A DNA stretch of 64,000 bases from Ashinkailepas kermadecensis (GCA_034440615.1 JAOTOM010004954.1:213501-277500); one strand, 5' to 3'. Shown: positions 22,107 to 34,050, numbered from the stretch's first letter. The notes: generated by a model not told the origin, from the sequence alone. A program made the numbers and translations.

Positions 22107-25100
22107 TAGGTTAGAGTGATGAAAACGAATTTTAGAATCTAAAAATGCTCTACCCATACTTTGATGTTCCATTGAATTCCGATGAAGACCCAGTTTTGAT
22201 TTTTCAACAATTTCGAATTTTTGCTGGTCAGACTTTTTGTTTTCGTTTTTTTTTTTTGCATTTTGCCTAGTATATGGTTCTACACCTATGCACCGTGGGC
22301 CGTAGCAGTGATTTTTTTCGTGGATAAACAGCGTGCTAAATTGTAGTTATATTCGTTATAGATGTTGCATAAGCGATATGTCTTCAAAATATTTTTTAAA
22401 TTTGGAAATGAGGCGCTTCAAATTAATGCGTTATGATGGGAAAATGTAGCGGAAATTCGACAAAGGGCGCAATTCATAATAGATGACTTGGCGGGAGAGG
22501 TAGGAATTTTATTACTTGCAATGACAAGTTGGATTAACAAAAGGGTCATAAAAATGGCAAAATATTTAACTGAGAAAACGCGTTTAAATATCTTATCGGG
22601 AGAATTGCACATTTACTTGTATGCTGTCGCGTAGAATGGTAGTATAGCTCCGCATCACACACAGTCGACGACGGACGGAAGGAACGTTACGCATTGTTTA
22701 ACTCCTTTATTTTGTATTCATTAATTACAACTTTGTCTGATGCACTTCCCTGAATGTTCCATTCAACTGAACTAGAAGACGATATGTTGTTACAATGCAA
22801 CATTAGCTGAAATATCTACGTGTACTTAATTCCGTTAAACAGATTACAAACAACATTTCAATGACTTCTTTAAACAATCAGTGCCACGATAATAACGACC
22901 AGCCAATGAAGACGAATGACACCTGAATAATAACTCCAAGTAAGCAGGAGCTTGAGCCTTGCTCTGACCAGTCTCTGTGCATTGACCGTTGGTCAAAGGC
23001 CACTGGTAGCCTACGTTTGGTCCTATCCTTCACCGACTGCTCTGCAGTGCTTTCACCATAGCGTCCTTAGTGTCCATGATCGGGAGCATCTCGCGGTGTT
23101 TTACACCAGCCCGAATAAACCCGTCCCTGCGCTCGGCACCGAACACCTTGTACGAGGCCCTGGTCACCTCCTTCACGATCCGCTCGATGGACTGAGTGTG
23201 GACAGGCCACTGAGGCACCTTCATCGGCTCTTTGATGAGAGCCTTCAGTTCCTCTGTGGTGAAGCTGCAGGTCAGCACCGGCTCATGGACGTCCTCCTCC
23301 CAGCTGATCAGGCCCACCAGGGATGTGGCAGCCGAGTTCAGCGTGGGCGTTTTCCGCGGTCTGACGCCTGTGTCGCCCTGCTCGCTGCCCTTCCTCAGTT
23401 TCAGCACCTGCTGGACAGCGAAGACCCGCTCGTCGCTGTCAGCGCTGCACAGCAGGGTTTGCAGCAGGTTCTCGCTGTGGCCGTACCAGCCCGAGCTCTG
23501 GATATACGGCAGCACGATGTCCCGCACTACCTTCGGCTGTTGCTTCAGCAGCTGGAGCTGGGCGAGCAGGTTTCGCGGACCGTTGGTCCAGACCCACTGC
23601 ACCTTGTTGCGGAACTAGCACGGAACGTACACGCCGACTATGTAGCCTACGATGAGGTTCAAGTTCTTCTTGTTCTTTCCTGTCAAGCCATGCTGACTCA
23701 CGTACAGGCGCATTAGCGAGTTTGCAGTGGTCAGCCAACGGCTGTGGCTTATCACTCCGATCGCCTTGTGCTCCAGGTCCTGTGGCAGCTGTCCGTTCTT
23801 GATAGCCTTGTTGATTGAGTAGGCGTACCGCTGGTCGCTTGTCAAGTCCTTCACGACTTCAGGGCTCAGGTCTATCAGCTTCTCACCGAGGGCGATGGGG
23901 CAAACTTTGTCACGGGAACCTCAGTCACACCATTCAGAGCTTTGCCGATCGGGCCGCTGAACGTGTGATCTGAGCTTGTGGGACCGTCGAGCTGTGCGAT
24001 CAGGTGCCGCAGGGGCAGCTCCCCGGTGTGCAGCGAACAGATGAGCCAGGTTAGCTTGCGACCCAGAAGACTCCACCAGCGTGATGGTGCCGCCCTTCTA
24101 TCCGGTGTTGAGGTTGGTGCTGTCTCCACCGATGGCGCAGATCGTCGTGTCGATGCCGTACTGTTTCATCCACTCAACCAGACCGACAGCAACTTGCATT
24201 GCTGCAGAGGTAGATGCGTCAGCTGGTTCTGGCGTGAAATGAAACAAGTATTCTGAGCCAGGCTCGCTGCACACAGAAATGTGCTCCTCCCTGATCTCGG
24301 TCGGAAACAACTTGGCTGACCCTTCTACTGGGAGAACAGTCTTGGTCGAGTCCTTACGGCCATCGAACAAAATACACTCGATTCGATCTTCACAGTATTT
24401 TCGATCAGCTTCCACTTGCAGTTGCTTCATCACCCTGTTCTTGGCCCGTTCTATTTTGCTCTTGTCCACCACAAGTTCAGTGTTGTGGTCCTTGCTGATG
24501 ACTTTCGCATCAATGAGCACTGCTGTAGCTACAGCTGCCGTTGCTCTGTTGCTGATGCCATACCTGAGTGAAGCCAAGGCAGTCTGGTTTAGCTTCAGTG
24601 AGTTGATTGGCTCCCTCCGTGTCTTTGTATTGCTGCTATCGTCGTACTCAAGCTCAGAATTGGCCGGTTCTTCTTCAGATTCTGAAGTACTCCCTTGAAG
24701 TTGACTCTCCTGGGATGTTGATGCTGTCAGTGATGTCGATGCAGCTGTTGTCACATTCTGCAGCAGGAATTGACGGGACTTCTCTGTCCTGGCTGCCGAC
24801 TTCATGTGGTGTCTGGTCGCTTTCACATCTTTTCCACCATACACATACTAAATGTGTCGCCCGACTTCTCCCTCTGAGACAGCATGAACATGAGCTCGAC
24901 GTTCGGTATTTTCATCTCTCTTGGGCAGCTGAAATGCCACATGAACCCTCATGTTGCAGCCAGCGCAGTCTTCCACATCGACACATCGCTTTATCGTGCA
25001 CTTGCACCGACAAATGTCGAACAGACGGTCAAGCTTCTCCAACATTTCTGTCGTGGCCTTTTCCGACGCTCGCAAGTGTACTACGTCAGAGACCATGGAC

Positions 25101-25992
25101 CAGGCCGACACGATCTTCTTCTGTAGTGTATATCTCTGCAGGGTGACAGGTGGCGCGAACAGAATGTTCGCCTTTTGCCACTGGGCCAGCAAGGGGTCAA
25201 TGATCTCACGTGCGATCTCCTTTACTGGGTAATTTCTGCGGTTCTGCTCGCTTGCAATAAGACACCTCTTCTGCAAGTGCAATCCGTACCTCAGAACTGA
25301 TCTCAGTGTTGGCAGCTCATTGGAAATGAACTCTCCTGCCTTTCCCAGATACTCTTCCATTTGAGTTTGGCTACTCTGTCGAGTTGCCATGATCAAAAGT
25401 GCACGGAAATCTGGGAAAAGAACAATATATTAGGATATGTGAGATGAGTGGTCAAATCAAACAAGTCATGTTTCCAGTAGTTGAAAATGTCAAGGTCACA
25501 GGGAGTATCCAGAGTGTTGGGACATTTGGAAAGTTGGGAGGGGGAGACACATACTCGTTTCTTCCATCCATGGGGGGAGGGTGTAACGCACTTTTATTAA
25601 CCGAGCTTTTCATTGCAAATAATACAATTTTTCCGCAAAGCGTTTTATTGATTTTCCACCAAAACTTCGCATAATACGAAATAATGTTGAAGCGTTTAGT
25701 TAACATTTTCAACCAAAAAAGTTTCATGCAACATTAAAAATGATTACAACTCGCATTTAGCACACAATTTGTTGAGGAAAAAAAATATTTTGCCTGCTAC
25801 AGTCCGCCGTACATATCGGCCTATATATAAGCAAAAAGGTCAAAAACACGAAAATAAAAGTGTCTGTCTGACCAGCAAGAATTCGAAATTTTTCAAAAAT
25901 AAAAAGTGGGCCTTCATCAGAATTCAATGGAACATTAAAGTATGGGTAGAGCATCTTTTTATTCTAAAATTCGTTTTTTCCACTCCAACCTA
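22107..25992 (-). mobile_element. Element B: DNA transposon of unassigned superfamily, complete with 8 bp target duplication
   Basis: The termini are inverted repeats. The left end starts TAGGTTAGAGTG (22107) and the right end, read inward, starts TAGGTTGGAGTG (25992). Similarity continues for about 140 bp inward, including AACGAATTTTAGAAT, GCTCTACCCATACTTT and GTTCCATTGAATTC. The element is flanked by the direct repeat CTCCCCAG at 22099-22106 and 25993-26000. A single minus-strand transposase relic fills the interior (23030-25396). The TSD length fits hAT, P, Zisupton or MULE-type elements, but the transposase motifs do not let me choose. The copy is structurally complete but coding-dead. 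Confidence 0.82.
23030..25396 (-). pseudogene. Transposase of element B (DDE-like, CxxH-ELPLRHL family), broken
   Basis: A ~790-codon minus-strand protein beginning MIMATRQSSQTQMEEYLGKA at 25396. A cysteine/histidine-rich segment follows (CRCKCTIKRC and VEDCAGCNMRVHVAFQLPK). The core has LFDGRKDSTKT and REEHISVCSEPGSEYLFHF, AIGGDSTNLNTG (candidate second Asp), then CSLHTGELPLRHLIAQLDG, which matches the C/D-x2-H signature shared by several DDE superfamilies. HSRWLTTANSLMRLYV and a long helical C-terminus end with KDAMVKALQSSR. Three in-frame TAGs are at 24848-24850, 24098-24100 and 23615-23617. Two one-base shifts near 24070 and 23885 compensate each other. I recognise the protein type as a recurrent invertebrate transposase but cannot assign a superfamily name. 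Confidence 0.7.
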
Positions 25993-26193
25993 CTCCCCAG
26001 TCACATATACGCAGTGGTGGGCACGGTTCCGCTAATCCACTAGCCGCTAATTAGCGAATCTAACTTTTTCGCCAGCGGATTAGCGGTTTTGCTAACTTTG
26101 GAAACCGTTAGCGGACCAATTACCTTCCGCTAAATTTAGTTCCGCTATCTTTAAGTCCGCTAACAAAATTTATACATGTTGCATCATCAACTT

Positions 26194-26285
26194 TCAATAA
26201 TATATATATACATATATATATATAATACTAATAATAATAATAATTATTATTATTATTATAATGAAAGGACTGTGTGTGTGTGTGT

Positions 26286-26349
<64 letters not shown>

Positions 26350-26391
26350 GCGTGCGCGTGCGCGTGCGCGTGCGCGTGCGCGTGTGCGTGT

Positions 26392-26447
<56 letters not shown>

Positions 26448-26500
26448 CTGTCTGTGTGTGTGTGTGTGTCTGTCTGTGTATGTGTGTGTATGTGTATGTT
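26194..26500. repeat. Compound microsatellite (TA, TAA, (TG)n/(CG TG)n)
   Basis: Within hAT-1: TATA and ATA/ATT tracts at 26200-26258, followed by about 240 bp of (TG)n with an inner GTGCGC section. Frames across it encode only CV/HT/RA repeats and are artefacts. Confidence 0.95.
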
Positions 26501-26772
26501 GTGTTCATGTGTCTCATTTTATTCATGTTTGTTCCTGTCTGTTGTGGGCGTGTCTCCAACAGTCAGTCAGGCACGGTATTGGCTCACTATGTGTAAACGT
26601 CACAAGACGTGCTGATTTCACTGATTGTTCGACGCAGCGGCAGCAGCAGCTGACTGAACTGAGTAGCATTGTGTAATTATGCAGTTCTTAGTTCAGTTCA
26701 CTTACGACGTTGTCACGTTGCAGACAGTCTTACAGTGTCAGCGACAGCAGCGTACGTTATTGCTTATCGTTA

Positions 26773-29488
26773 TGGAACGTGAAGAAGTTTTTGTTCCGCC
26801 TGAGGATGTTGGGCCTGTTGAGGAGCCTGCAGTGGCTGTGGGTGAGGTGGAGGCCGCTCTGGCTGAGGGCCAGTAGTCTCAGAGCCCGTGACCCCACCTG
26901 GAGGACTACTTTGTCCTTAAGTTAAGGGATAAGAGGAGTGCCAACCTCTTGTACTTCCGGTGCGTCATGTGCCAGCCCAAGGAGACCACCATCAAGGGAC
27001 AGCCTCTACAACTTGAAGTCGCATGTCAAGAGGAAACATCCAGCACATGTCATCCAGTTTGAGGAGAGGATCAAGGCCGGCTCTTCCCGTGGGAAACACA
27101 GGCAATCTTCTGGTAGCAGTAGCAGGAGCAGCAGCCAGTCGTCGCAGCCACCTGCAAAGAAAACACCCTGCCAGCCCACCATTGGCGGGGCGTTTGGCCA
27201 ATAAGCTGCTGGCACTGGCGTCCGTCAGTCTGTGGTGGACACAAGGACTGTGGACCTGTTCGTCTGCAACATGCTACCGCTGCATGTAGTGGAGTCCCCC
27301 ACCTTTGTCAGACTGATCAAGACGCTGAACCACATCAAGACGTCGATGTCCCGTCGCACCCTGGGCAGGAGGATCTTGGCCAGCCATAAACAGCTGGAGG
27401 AGTATCTCATAAGGCATTTATAAATTATACAAGTTTATTAAATTATTATTATGGCATATTATTAATTTTTCCTTCATATTTTCAAATTTTTCGTTGGAGG
27501 CATTGCAAGTTATGACACGTTTAGAAGTACAGTCCCATTCCATTGGCCTACAACAAAACTAAAATTTTCCTTTTTATCTTAATTTTCCTCATTTTGGTGC
27601 AACCTTGTGTCATGAAACCCTATACAAATACAATTTCGTTATAGTTAGGTTGATTTTCATACTTTAAAAAAAAAAATATTAACCATATATAAAGGTATAA
27701 GGTATTACAATTGTAATCCCAAAATCGATATTTTTAATGATTTTGATATTTATAATGGGTTCATGATACGGTATTGATACGTTAACATTAATACTAATTG
27801 TTGTAATGTTGCTTAATACTAAATTTATATTTTAAATTATTAAAATTAATCAATATAGATAGACATAGCCATTACTCATACACTCAATATATTTTTAACT
27901 TTACAACTTTATTATATATGTAACTTATGTCTCTTTACAATTTAAATTGTTTAATTACAGATTGCTCAAGGATGTCCCCTGGGTGGCGACCACCACGAAC
28001 TGCTGGTCGGCCCACAACAGGTCCTACCTAGGGATGACGGAACACTGGCTGCACCCCAAGACCCGCACAAGACAGCACGCCGTCCTAGCCTGCTCTCGGC
28101 TCAGAGGGCATCACACCTTTGGTGTTCTCGCCGAGGCCATGGTGGACATCCATTACGAGTTCCACCTGCAGGACAAGGTGACCAGGACCACGACGGACAA
28201 TGCCAGCAACTTCGTCAAGGCGTTTGTGCAGTTTGTCACAGAAGCTGAACTCTTGCCAGACATTCCTGAGCCTGCTGCCGATCCGGACGTGGATGGAGTC
28301 GAAGATGTGGACCTGGACGTGGATCCCAAGGCTGAGGATGTAGACGAAGTTGAGTGTATTTCTGTTGATGCCGCCCTTGACGAATCCAGTGGTCTGGGCC
28401 TCAACCTGCCAGTGCACATGAGGTGCGCAGCCCACACCTTCAACTTGGTAGCCAGCGTCGATGCCCACACGGCTCTTGACAGCGCTTCGTTCAAGTCGGC
28501 ATACAGGAAGGCCATGTCCAAGGCACAAGCGCTGTGGAGCCTGCAGAGCCGCAGCACGGTGGCGGCAGACAGCATTCTGGACGAGTTGAAGAGTTGAAGA
28601 GGAGGCTGATGGTCCCCAACAGTACCAGATGAAACTCTACCTATGACTCTGTTGTTGTTCTCAACAACCTGCTGGAGAAGAAGAGGGGAGCTGTTCACAG
28701 GGTGATGACGCAGCAGAAGCTGCAGACCTTCACTGATTCTGAGGTCGGCTTCCTGACGGAGTATGTCCAGGTGATGTCCAATGTTGCCAATACCTTGGAT
28801 AAGATCCAGGGGAGGACCAGGCCTATCTCAGGAGCCTTCTGCAAACTGTAGCGGCTACCGTCGTGAAGTTGAAGGAGGCCAAGTCCAAAGGCCTCCTGTA
28901 CTGCAGTCCTCTGGTAGACGCGATACTGGCAGGCATCACAAAAAGGTGTGGACTCCTCCTAGAAGACCAGGAGTGCCAGCTGGCCGCTGCCTTCCACCCC
29001 AAGTTTCGCCTGTTCTGGCTGGAGCAGCATAGTAACAGCCAGCTCAGCAGGGTAAAGAATGCCATGGAGACCGTCGTGGAGACAGCCCTGATGGAGACCA
29101 GTGAGGAGGGCAGAAGCACCACCAGCAATGAGGATGACGAGGAAGATGACTTCTTCAGCAGCATCACTCAGTTCCGAGGGAGCAGGAGCCACATGTCACG
29201 GAGTTCCAAGGCACAGAACTTGGTGAAGACCTGGCTGGAGGCCGGCTTGAAGGAGGTCCTGACTGAAGTCGCCTTCTTGGGTGAGCAGGTCTTGATCGAC
29301 CTGTTCAACAAGTATAACACCGCCACCCCGTCCAGTGCTGCAGTTGAGCGCCTATTCTCTATAGGCAAATATATATTGAGGGCCAAGAGAGCCACTCGTC
29401 AGATGGCAACTTTGAGAGGCTGATGTTTATGAAGGGCAACCAGCATCACGTCGAGGCGATGGAGAAGGCCCAGCCAGAGTTAATGTAA
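26773..29488 (+). pseudogene. hAT-1 transposase (BED finger, RNase H-like core, dimerisation domain), broken
   Basis: Starts MEREEVFVPPEDVGPVEEPA. A BED-type finger follows (LLYFRCVMC ... LKSHVKRKH), then a linker, PLHVVESPTFVRLIKTL, and the catalytic core: VPWVATTTNCWSAHNRSYLGMTEHWL, TTDNASNFVKAF and MRCAAHTFNLVASVDAH (the C-x2-H). The C-terminal hAT dimerisation motif NKYNTATPSSAAVERLFSIGKYI leads to ERLMFMKGNQHH and a TAA at 29486. About 530 bp of A/T-rich sequence (27424-27960) ending in TTTAATTACAG separates the N-terminal part from the core and is probably an intron. Lesions include a TAG at 26874, a TGA about 18 bp later, and frameshifts in the finger, at about 28590-28860, and near 29405. 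Confidence 0.8.
27424..27960 (+). other. Probable A/T-rich intron of the hAT-1 transposase
   Basis: The sequence is strongly A/T-rich, unlike the coding parts on either side. It ends in a good acceptor, TTTAATTACAG, directly before the codons for LLKDVPWVATT. A donor is not clear; a GTATCT near 27404 is a weak candidate. The coding logic of hAT proteins requires the two sides to be joined. Confidence 0.5.
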
Positions 29489-29824
29489 TTTTTTGATTAT
29501 TAAAGTATTAAAGTTTAATACTTTTTACAGTAAATAAAGTCAGTGTATGTTGAAGGAATGTGATTGTAAACTAATGTATAATTTAATGTCAATAAATCAT
29601 TTCTTAATTTAATTATTCGAGTTTTTTAGGGTTTTAGAGCCAAAAAACCAAACCGAAACTAAATTCATATAATACAAGTTAGCGGTTGGCGGTTAGCGTT
29701 AGCTTCCGCTCATTTTTTTTTGCGGTTTAGCGGTTTAGCGTTGGCGAAGCTAACTTTTTAGTTGGCGGATTAGTGGTTAGCGAAGCTAACTTTTCGGTTA
29801 GCTGTGCCCACCACTGCATATACG

Positions 29825-30515
29825 CCAGCTCAGGTCAGCTCAGCTGGTCCAGCATCAGCTCGTGGTCCTAAATACGCGCCGGTCGATCTAGGGCCGACGC
29901 GTACCTAGGGCCCCAGCCCACCAGGTAGGCAGGTGCCACTAGTGTCGCTCCGTCCAACACTAGGCGGTTGGGCGAGCCAGCGTCGCTCCGGTCCGCGCCA
30001 GACCACACACCAGGCGGCGGTAGTACCGTGCCGGCTCGGTGCGTTCTGCGCGCACCATGACCTACACCAGCTGGATCAACTTCAGGGTGATGCGTTGCCC
30101 GCCCTTCGTGTAGGGTTCTAGGAGCGCGATGTGGCACAGTAGGGCCAGGGTGGGCCTCAGACACACCCCTGGACACCGCAGCTGCACATCCGCTATCTTG
30201 AGGAAGTCGTCCATGCTGATGGTGAGTCGAGCCAGCAGCTTGTGTCGTTGAAGCTGTAGATGTAGTGGCGGACACGCGCTCCGGCCAGCAACAGTAGTTG
30301 AGATGACAGTCCCATCACACGAGACAGACTGGTTGGTACCTCATACTCTGACTTAGCACTCAGCGATAGAGCGCCCCAGTTGCACCGCTCGGTCCACCGC
30401 TGGCGGCTCCGAGTAGGGCGCGTAAGTTCGCGGAACAGGTACTGCCCACCCTCCTCGCTAAACCAGGCACACGGGTTCAATTTTCTGATCTTGTGTTGCA
30501 GCCGGACGACATTTT
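29825..30515 (-). other. Possible coding remnant, unidentified
   Basis: The minus strand from about 30268 to 30062 reads HKLLARLTISMDDFLKIADVQ, then CLRPTLALLCHIALLEP and ITLKLIQLV before a stop, and looks protein-like. An upstream frame at 30193-30537 (LRHYIYSF-type) would need a frameshift to join it. I do not recognise the family. It could be a host exon or an old transposon fragment. It is the right-hand flank of hAT-1. Confidence 0.25.
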
Positions 30516-30519
30516 GGTC

Positions 30520-31106
30520 CCCTAGTGTGATTTTCAAGGGCTGCGATGATACTTTTTGGGGTCCCAGTGCGATTGAAGCAGCGCGATTTGTGGGGCCCCA
30601 AGCGTAATTTTCACGGATCCCATTACGACTTCTTGGGGCCCAGCGTAATTTTCAGGGGACCAGGTGCGAACTTTTTGGGTCACGGCGCCACTTTCAGGGG
30701 CACCGGCGAGACTTTTTGGGCCCCGGTGTGATTTTCAGGGACCCCGGCATGACCTTTTGAGGCCGTAGCGTAATTTTTGGGTGCCCGGTGCGGATTTTCG
30801 AGGCCCCAGTGGTATTTTCAAGGGCCCGATCCAACTTTTTGGAGCACTCAGCATTATCACTAGGGGCCTCGGAACGATCTTTGGGGCCCTCAATGTGATT
30901 TTCAGGGGCCTAGGTGCGATTGTTTTGCCCCAGCGCCACTTTTAGGGGACGCTGCGCGACTTTTTTGGGCCCCCAGCGTCGTTTTTAGGGGCCACTGTGC
31001 GACTTTTTGGACCCAAATGTGATTTTGGGGCTCCCAATGTGATTTTTGGGGTTCTCAATGTGATTTTTAGGGGCCCTGTGCTACCTTTGGGGCCCCCAGC
31101 GTCATT
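30520..31106 (-). repeat. ~30 bp G/C-rich array, orientation B (part 1)
   Basis: About 20 diverged units built on GGGGCCCCAGCGTGATTTT and CAGGGGCCCCGGCGCGAC, the reverse complement of the 9.7-10.9 kb array. It continues after the TTAA-flanked MITE at 31979. Confidence 0.7.
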
Positions 31107-31110
31107 TTAA

Positions 31111-31974
31111 CCCTCGCCAGGATTCGGCATTTTACCACCTTCGGCCGTATAGGGGGGGGTACGACCCCCCCCTGGCGATTCGAAACCGTGCATGTTACGA
31201 AAACGAACCAAATACGAAAATGATAGATTTGGCCGAGATCTCGCGGTTGGAATTCAGTATGACCTTCTAAGGTCAATGGTTGACCTTCCAGGTCAGATCA
31301 AAGGTCTAAAATTGATTTTTGGGGGGTATTTTCCGAAGAAAATCGTCAGTTATATCGAAACTACTGTCTAAATATGCACGACATGGCCGGAAACATGTTT
31401 ATTAGGACCTTGCGAACATAACGACATGTGACACGATGTGATCGGACCAATATGTCATGCACCAAATGAGGTCAAAGCCGTGACCCCAAATATCCAACTT
31501 TTTTAAGAGTGGTTCCAATTTCGAAGTTTAAAGTTCCCCAGGGTAAAAATGGACGCTGAATTCGAATTCAGCACGAAAAATTACCGTAGGTCAGCTAAAA
31601 AAGGTCGAAAGGTCAAACGAGGTCAACCGAGGTCACCGATTTTCGGAACATTATTTTTCCAATGGGAACCCATCTGGGCATTGCAAAATTGCATTGCAAA
31701 ACACATAATACCAGTCGATGTAGGCAACAATGTCATGTTTAGGTGCGATAATCACGTATTTGTTGAAAACTGCTCGGAGGTGCTCCCTTTTATGACCTCA
31801 TAACTCTGTGACCTGACATGCCCTCCCGAAAAAAAATGTCACCAAAAGTCGTCAAAAGGTTGCCCCAGAGGGTACTGAAAATCTCAGAGTGATCCGTTCA
31901 TCGGTTTGGAAGGAATACACAAAAAACCTTAGGGGGGGGGGTTGCACCCCCCCCCCCCCCTATACGGGCGAGGG
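31111..31974. mobile_element. 864 bp MITE with TTAA target duplication
   Basis: Inverted termini CCCTCGCC (left) and GGCGAGGG (right) are flanked by TTAA at 31107-31110 and 31975-31978. Inside each end is a CCGTATAGGGGGGGG block followed by a run of C. The interior has repeated AGGTCA-type motifs but no credible gene. It interrupts the G/C-rich array, which reads continuously on both sides. TTAA duplication is typical of piggyBac and some Kolobok elements; which one is not determined. Confidence 0.8.
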
Positions 31975-31978
31975 TTAA

Positions 31979-32424
31979 GGGACCCTGAGCGGCTTTTTTT
32001 GGCCCCAGAGTGAATTCTATGGTCCCCAGTGCTATTTTTTTGGGCTCCAATGTTATTTTCAGTGGCCTTGGTGCGATTTTGGGGTCCCAGCGTCATTTTA
32101 GTGTCCAATGCGCGACTTTTAGGGGCCCCTGCACGGCTTTTTTGAGCCCCAATGTGATTTGTATGGGTCCTGTGCTATCCTTGGGGCCCCCAACGTCATT
32201 TTCTCGGGCCCCTGGGCGACCTATTGGGCCACCAATGTGATTTTACGGGACCCAGTTCGATTTTTTGGTCCCCAATGTGATTTTCAGGGGCCTTGGTGTG
32301 TTTTTTTTTGGGGGGGGGGGGAAGGCACGTGGGGAAATTTTTTCAAAATCCCGACGCGATTTTTTGGGGGCTCCACAACCTCCCAGGAGGGCATGCCCCT
32401 TAGCCCCCCTTCGGTACGCTACTG
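31979..32424 (-). repeat. ~30 bp G/C-rich array, orientation B (part 2), with right terminus
   Basis: A continuation of the interrupted array. It ends in a terminus that, read inward, is CAGTAGCGTACCGAAGGGGG, closely similar to the left terminus at 38815 (CAGTAGCATGCCGAATGGGG). It contains a G run at 32310-32321. Confidence 0.7.
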
Positions 32425-33058
32425 GATATCTATCGCCAAAGATACCCAAAGATATTGTTGTATAACCTCAAAATACTGCCGGATGCTATAAATCCGAAAC
32501 CATTAGTCGGATCGAGCTATAGCTTGTTCGGGCGTGTTCAGACCATAAGACTACCCTGCACATCAATTTTGGTTCTAATACAAATTTAGTGAGTGTACAA
32601 TTTCAAAATATTTGGTCGATCTGTCGTCGAAGGCACCAGATGTCTACCTAGGACATAAATGACTCACCCAACCTAACCACAAGATAGCTTCCAGTCCCCG
32701 ACAAAACCCTCTAATTTCCCCCCAATCATTAAGAATTTCCCTGGATCCATCATTTCCCTCTCCCGTTCCCCCTAAAGACCCGGCGCTACATCTTTCGCTG
32801 TATTGACATACATTTCCTGTTTGCTGCGTTTGAAGAGTAAAATATGATGTTCATGATTTTGCAAGAACTCAACTCAAATTACTGCAAGCGATACGAGCCA
32901 GAGTTTATGAGCACCCAAAATGGCACAAGATATGGAGCCGTTCTGAAGTCTTTGAATGCCACTTCGACGGCTCACTGTGCCCTTCTTGCAAGTCAGGTTG
33001 CCCATGGGACGGCTAGGACGGGGCTTGAAAACATCAGAGATGCCCTTTATAGCTCAGA
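32425..33058. other. No gene recognised
   Basis: Short frames (for example 32844-33074 +) without recognisable motifs. No repeat was seen. Confidence 0.4.
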
Positions 33059-33061
33059 GCA

Positions 33062-33220
33062 CTGGCGGATCTAGCTCACTAGTTTTTTTGTTTGGGGGGG
33101 GGGGGCAACTTTCGCCCCCCCCCCCAGTCATGGGTGTCACTTTGCGAAATTGGTTGGGGGACCCAATGACCTTTTTGATGGTTAAAGCTGCCCCGAAAAC
33201 CATTTATATCTAGTGTACGT
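33062..33220 (+). mobile_element. Solo CACTGGCGGATC terminus
   Basis: CACTGGCGGATCTAG at 33062 is followed by a run of G, CAACTTTCG and a run of C, the same plan as the element at 55831-56967. The matching right end was not found, so this is a truncated or rearranged copy. Confidence 0.5.
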
Positions 33221-33529
33221 CGATAGTCCCAATGGGAAGACGGATTTGGATATTTTTAAAAGTCACCGGATCTTGACGACTAGTTTGGCAAATGATCTCA
33301 TTGTTAAACAAAACCAAAAAATTAATGACAACATCATTTTCTGTCAAGGGGGTCCAACCTACTACCACCATTTCTAAGTCACTATAATTTAATCCGTTCC
33401 CTTTCTTCTAAAGGGAACGGGTTTAAGTTTAAATGTTCTTGGTATTTCTGGTACCTACACTCAATGGTAAGCGTACACCTGCACAGATAACTTTAAAATA
33501 TTAAAGTTTCCAAGTTCATGCATTGCAGT
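33221..33529. other. No gene recognised
   Basis: A/T-rich unique sequence. A small inverted repeat (TTCCCTTTNNNTCTAAAGGGAA) lies near 33399-33420. Confidence 0.35.
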
Positions 33530-34050
33530 CAATAACATCCATTTCTCACCACGTGAACGTTCGTGCAGGTGCACGTGCACGTGCACCTTTCGCATTCGTC
33601 GCATTCGCCATAATTCGTGTGTTTCTGCGGTTTCTGCGGTTTCTGCTATTTCTGCCTTTTCTGCCCTTACGTTTTGATAACTAATAATTATGCCGAGTCC
33701 CGGAAAAGTGAATTAGGCTCGAAAAAATCAGAAATCCCGACAAAATCGCGTCAAGCCCAGAAAACAGAAAACGCGTCGGGGCTCTGGAATGTCGCGCTTC
33801 GGCTCGAAACATCGCGCCAGGGCTCCGCAAAATCGCACCTGAGCCCACAAAAATCGCGCTGGGACCAAACAATTGCATCCGGTGCCCGAGTAAACACAGC
33901 GAAACCCTAAAAGCACACCGGAGGCCGAAAACGTGCCGGGACCCTCCAAGACGCACAGTGTCTTCGTGGGGAATATGCGCTGGGGTCCTGAATAAACACG
34001 CCGGGAGCCCTCAGAACACACTGGTAGATATAAAAACGCGCCGAGAGCTA
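33530..34050. repeat. Fragment of the N1 repeat family plus ~30 bp array (orientation A)
   Basis: 33540-33660 contains the ACGTTCGTGC-GCACGTGCAC and CGCATTCGCCA blocks found at 40050-40190, 52500-52560 and 58020-58100. From about 33680 a ~30 bp array follows, with units such as ACAAAATCGCGTC and CCCACAAAAATCGCGCTGGG. The array runs into the foldback element. Confidence 0.6.

Larger units (their letters stand above)
26012..29816 (+). mobile_element. hAT-1: complete hAT transposon with 8 bp target duplication
   Basis: Termini are CAGTGGTGGGCACGG (left) and, read inward from the right end, CAGTGGTGGGCACAG. The direct repeat CATATACG flanks it at 26004-26011 and 29817-29824. Subterminal DNA is rich in a GCTAATYCGC / GTTAGCGGAA-like motif at both ends. 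The transposase lies on the + strand (26773-29488) with a BED finger and hAT dimerisation region. The left part also carries a large (TG)n microsatellite. Stops and frameshifts make it non-autonomous now. It sits 11 bp beyond element B's right target duplication. Confidence 0.9.

Noticed and set aside
22952..23716. 254-codon plus-strand frame
   Set aside because: It is antisense to the transposase of element B, whose motifs are clear on the minus strand.
26176..26676. Frames of 110-166 codons over the (TG)n tract
   Set aside because: Low-complexity CV/HT/RA translations caused by the dinucleotide repeat.
9744..32424. One giant element with the opposed ~30 bp arrays as its inverted ends
   Set aside because: The orientation fits, but the interval contains a LINE, element B and hAT-1, no target duplication was found, and other arrays do not pair this way.
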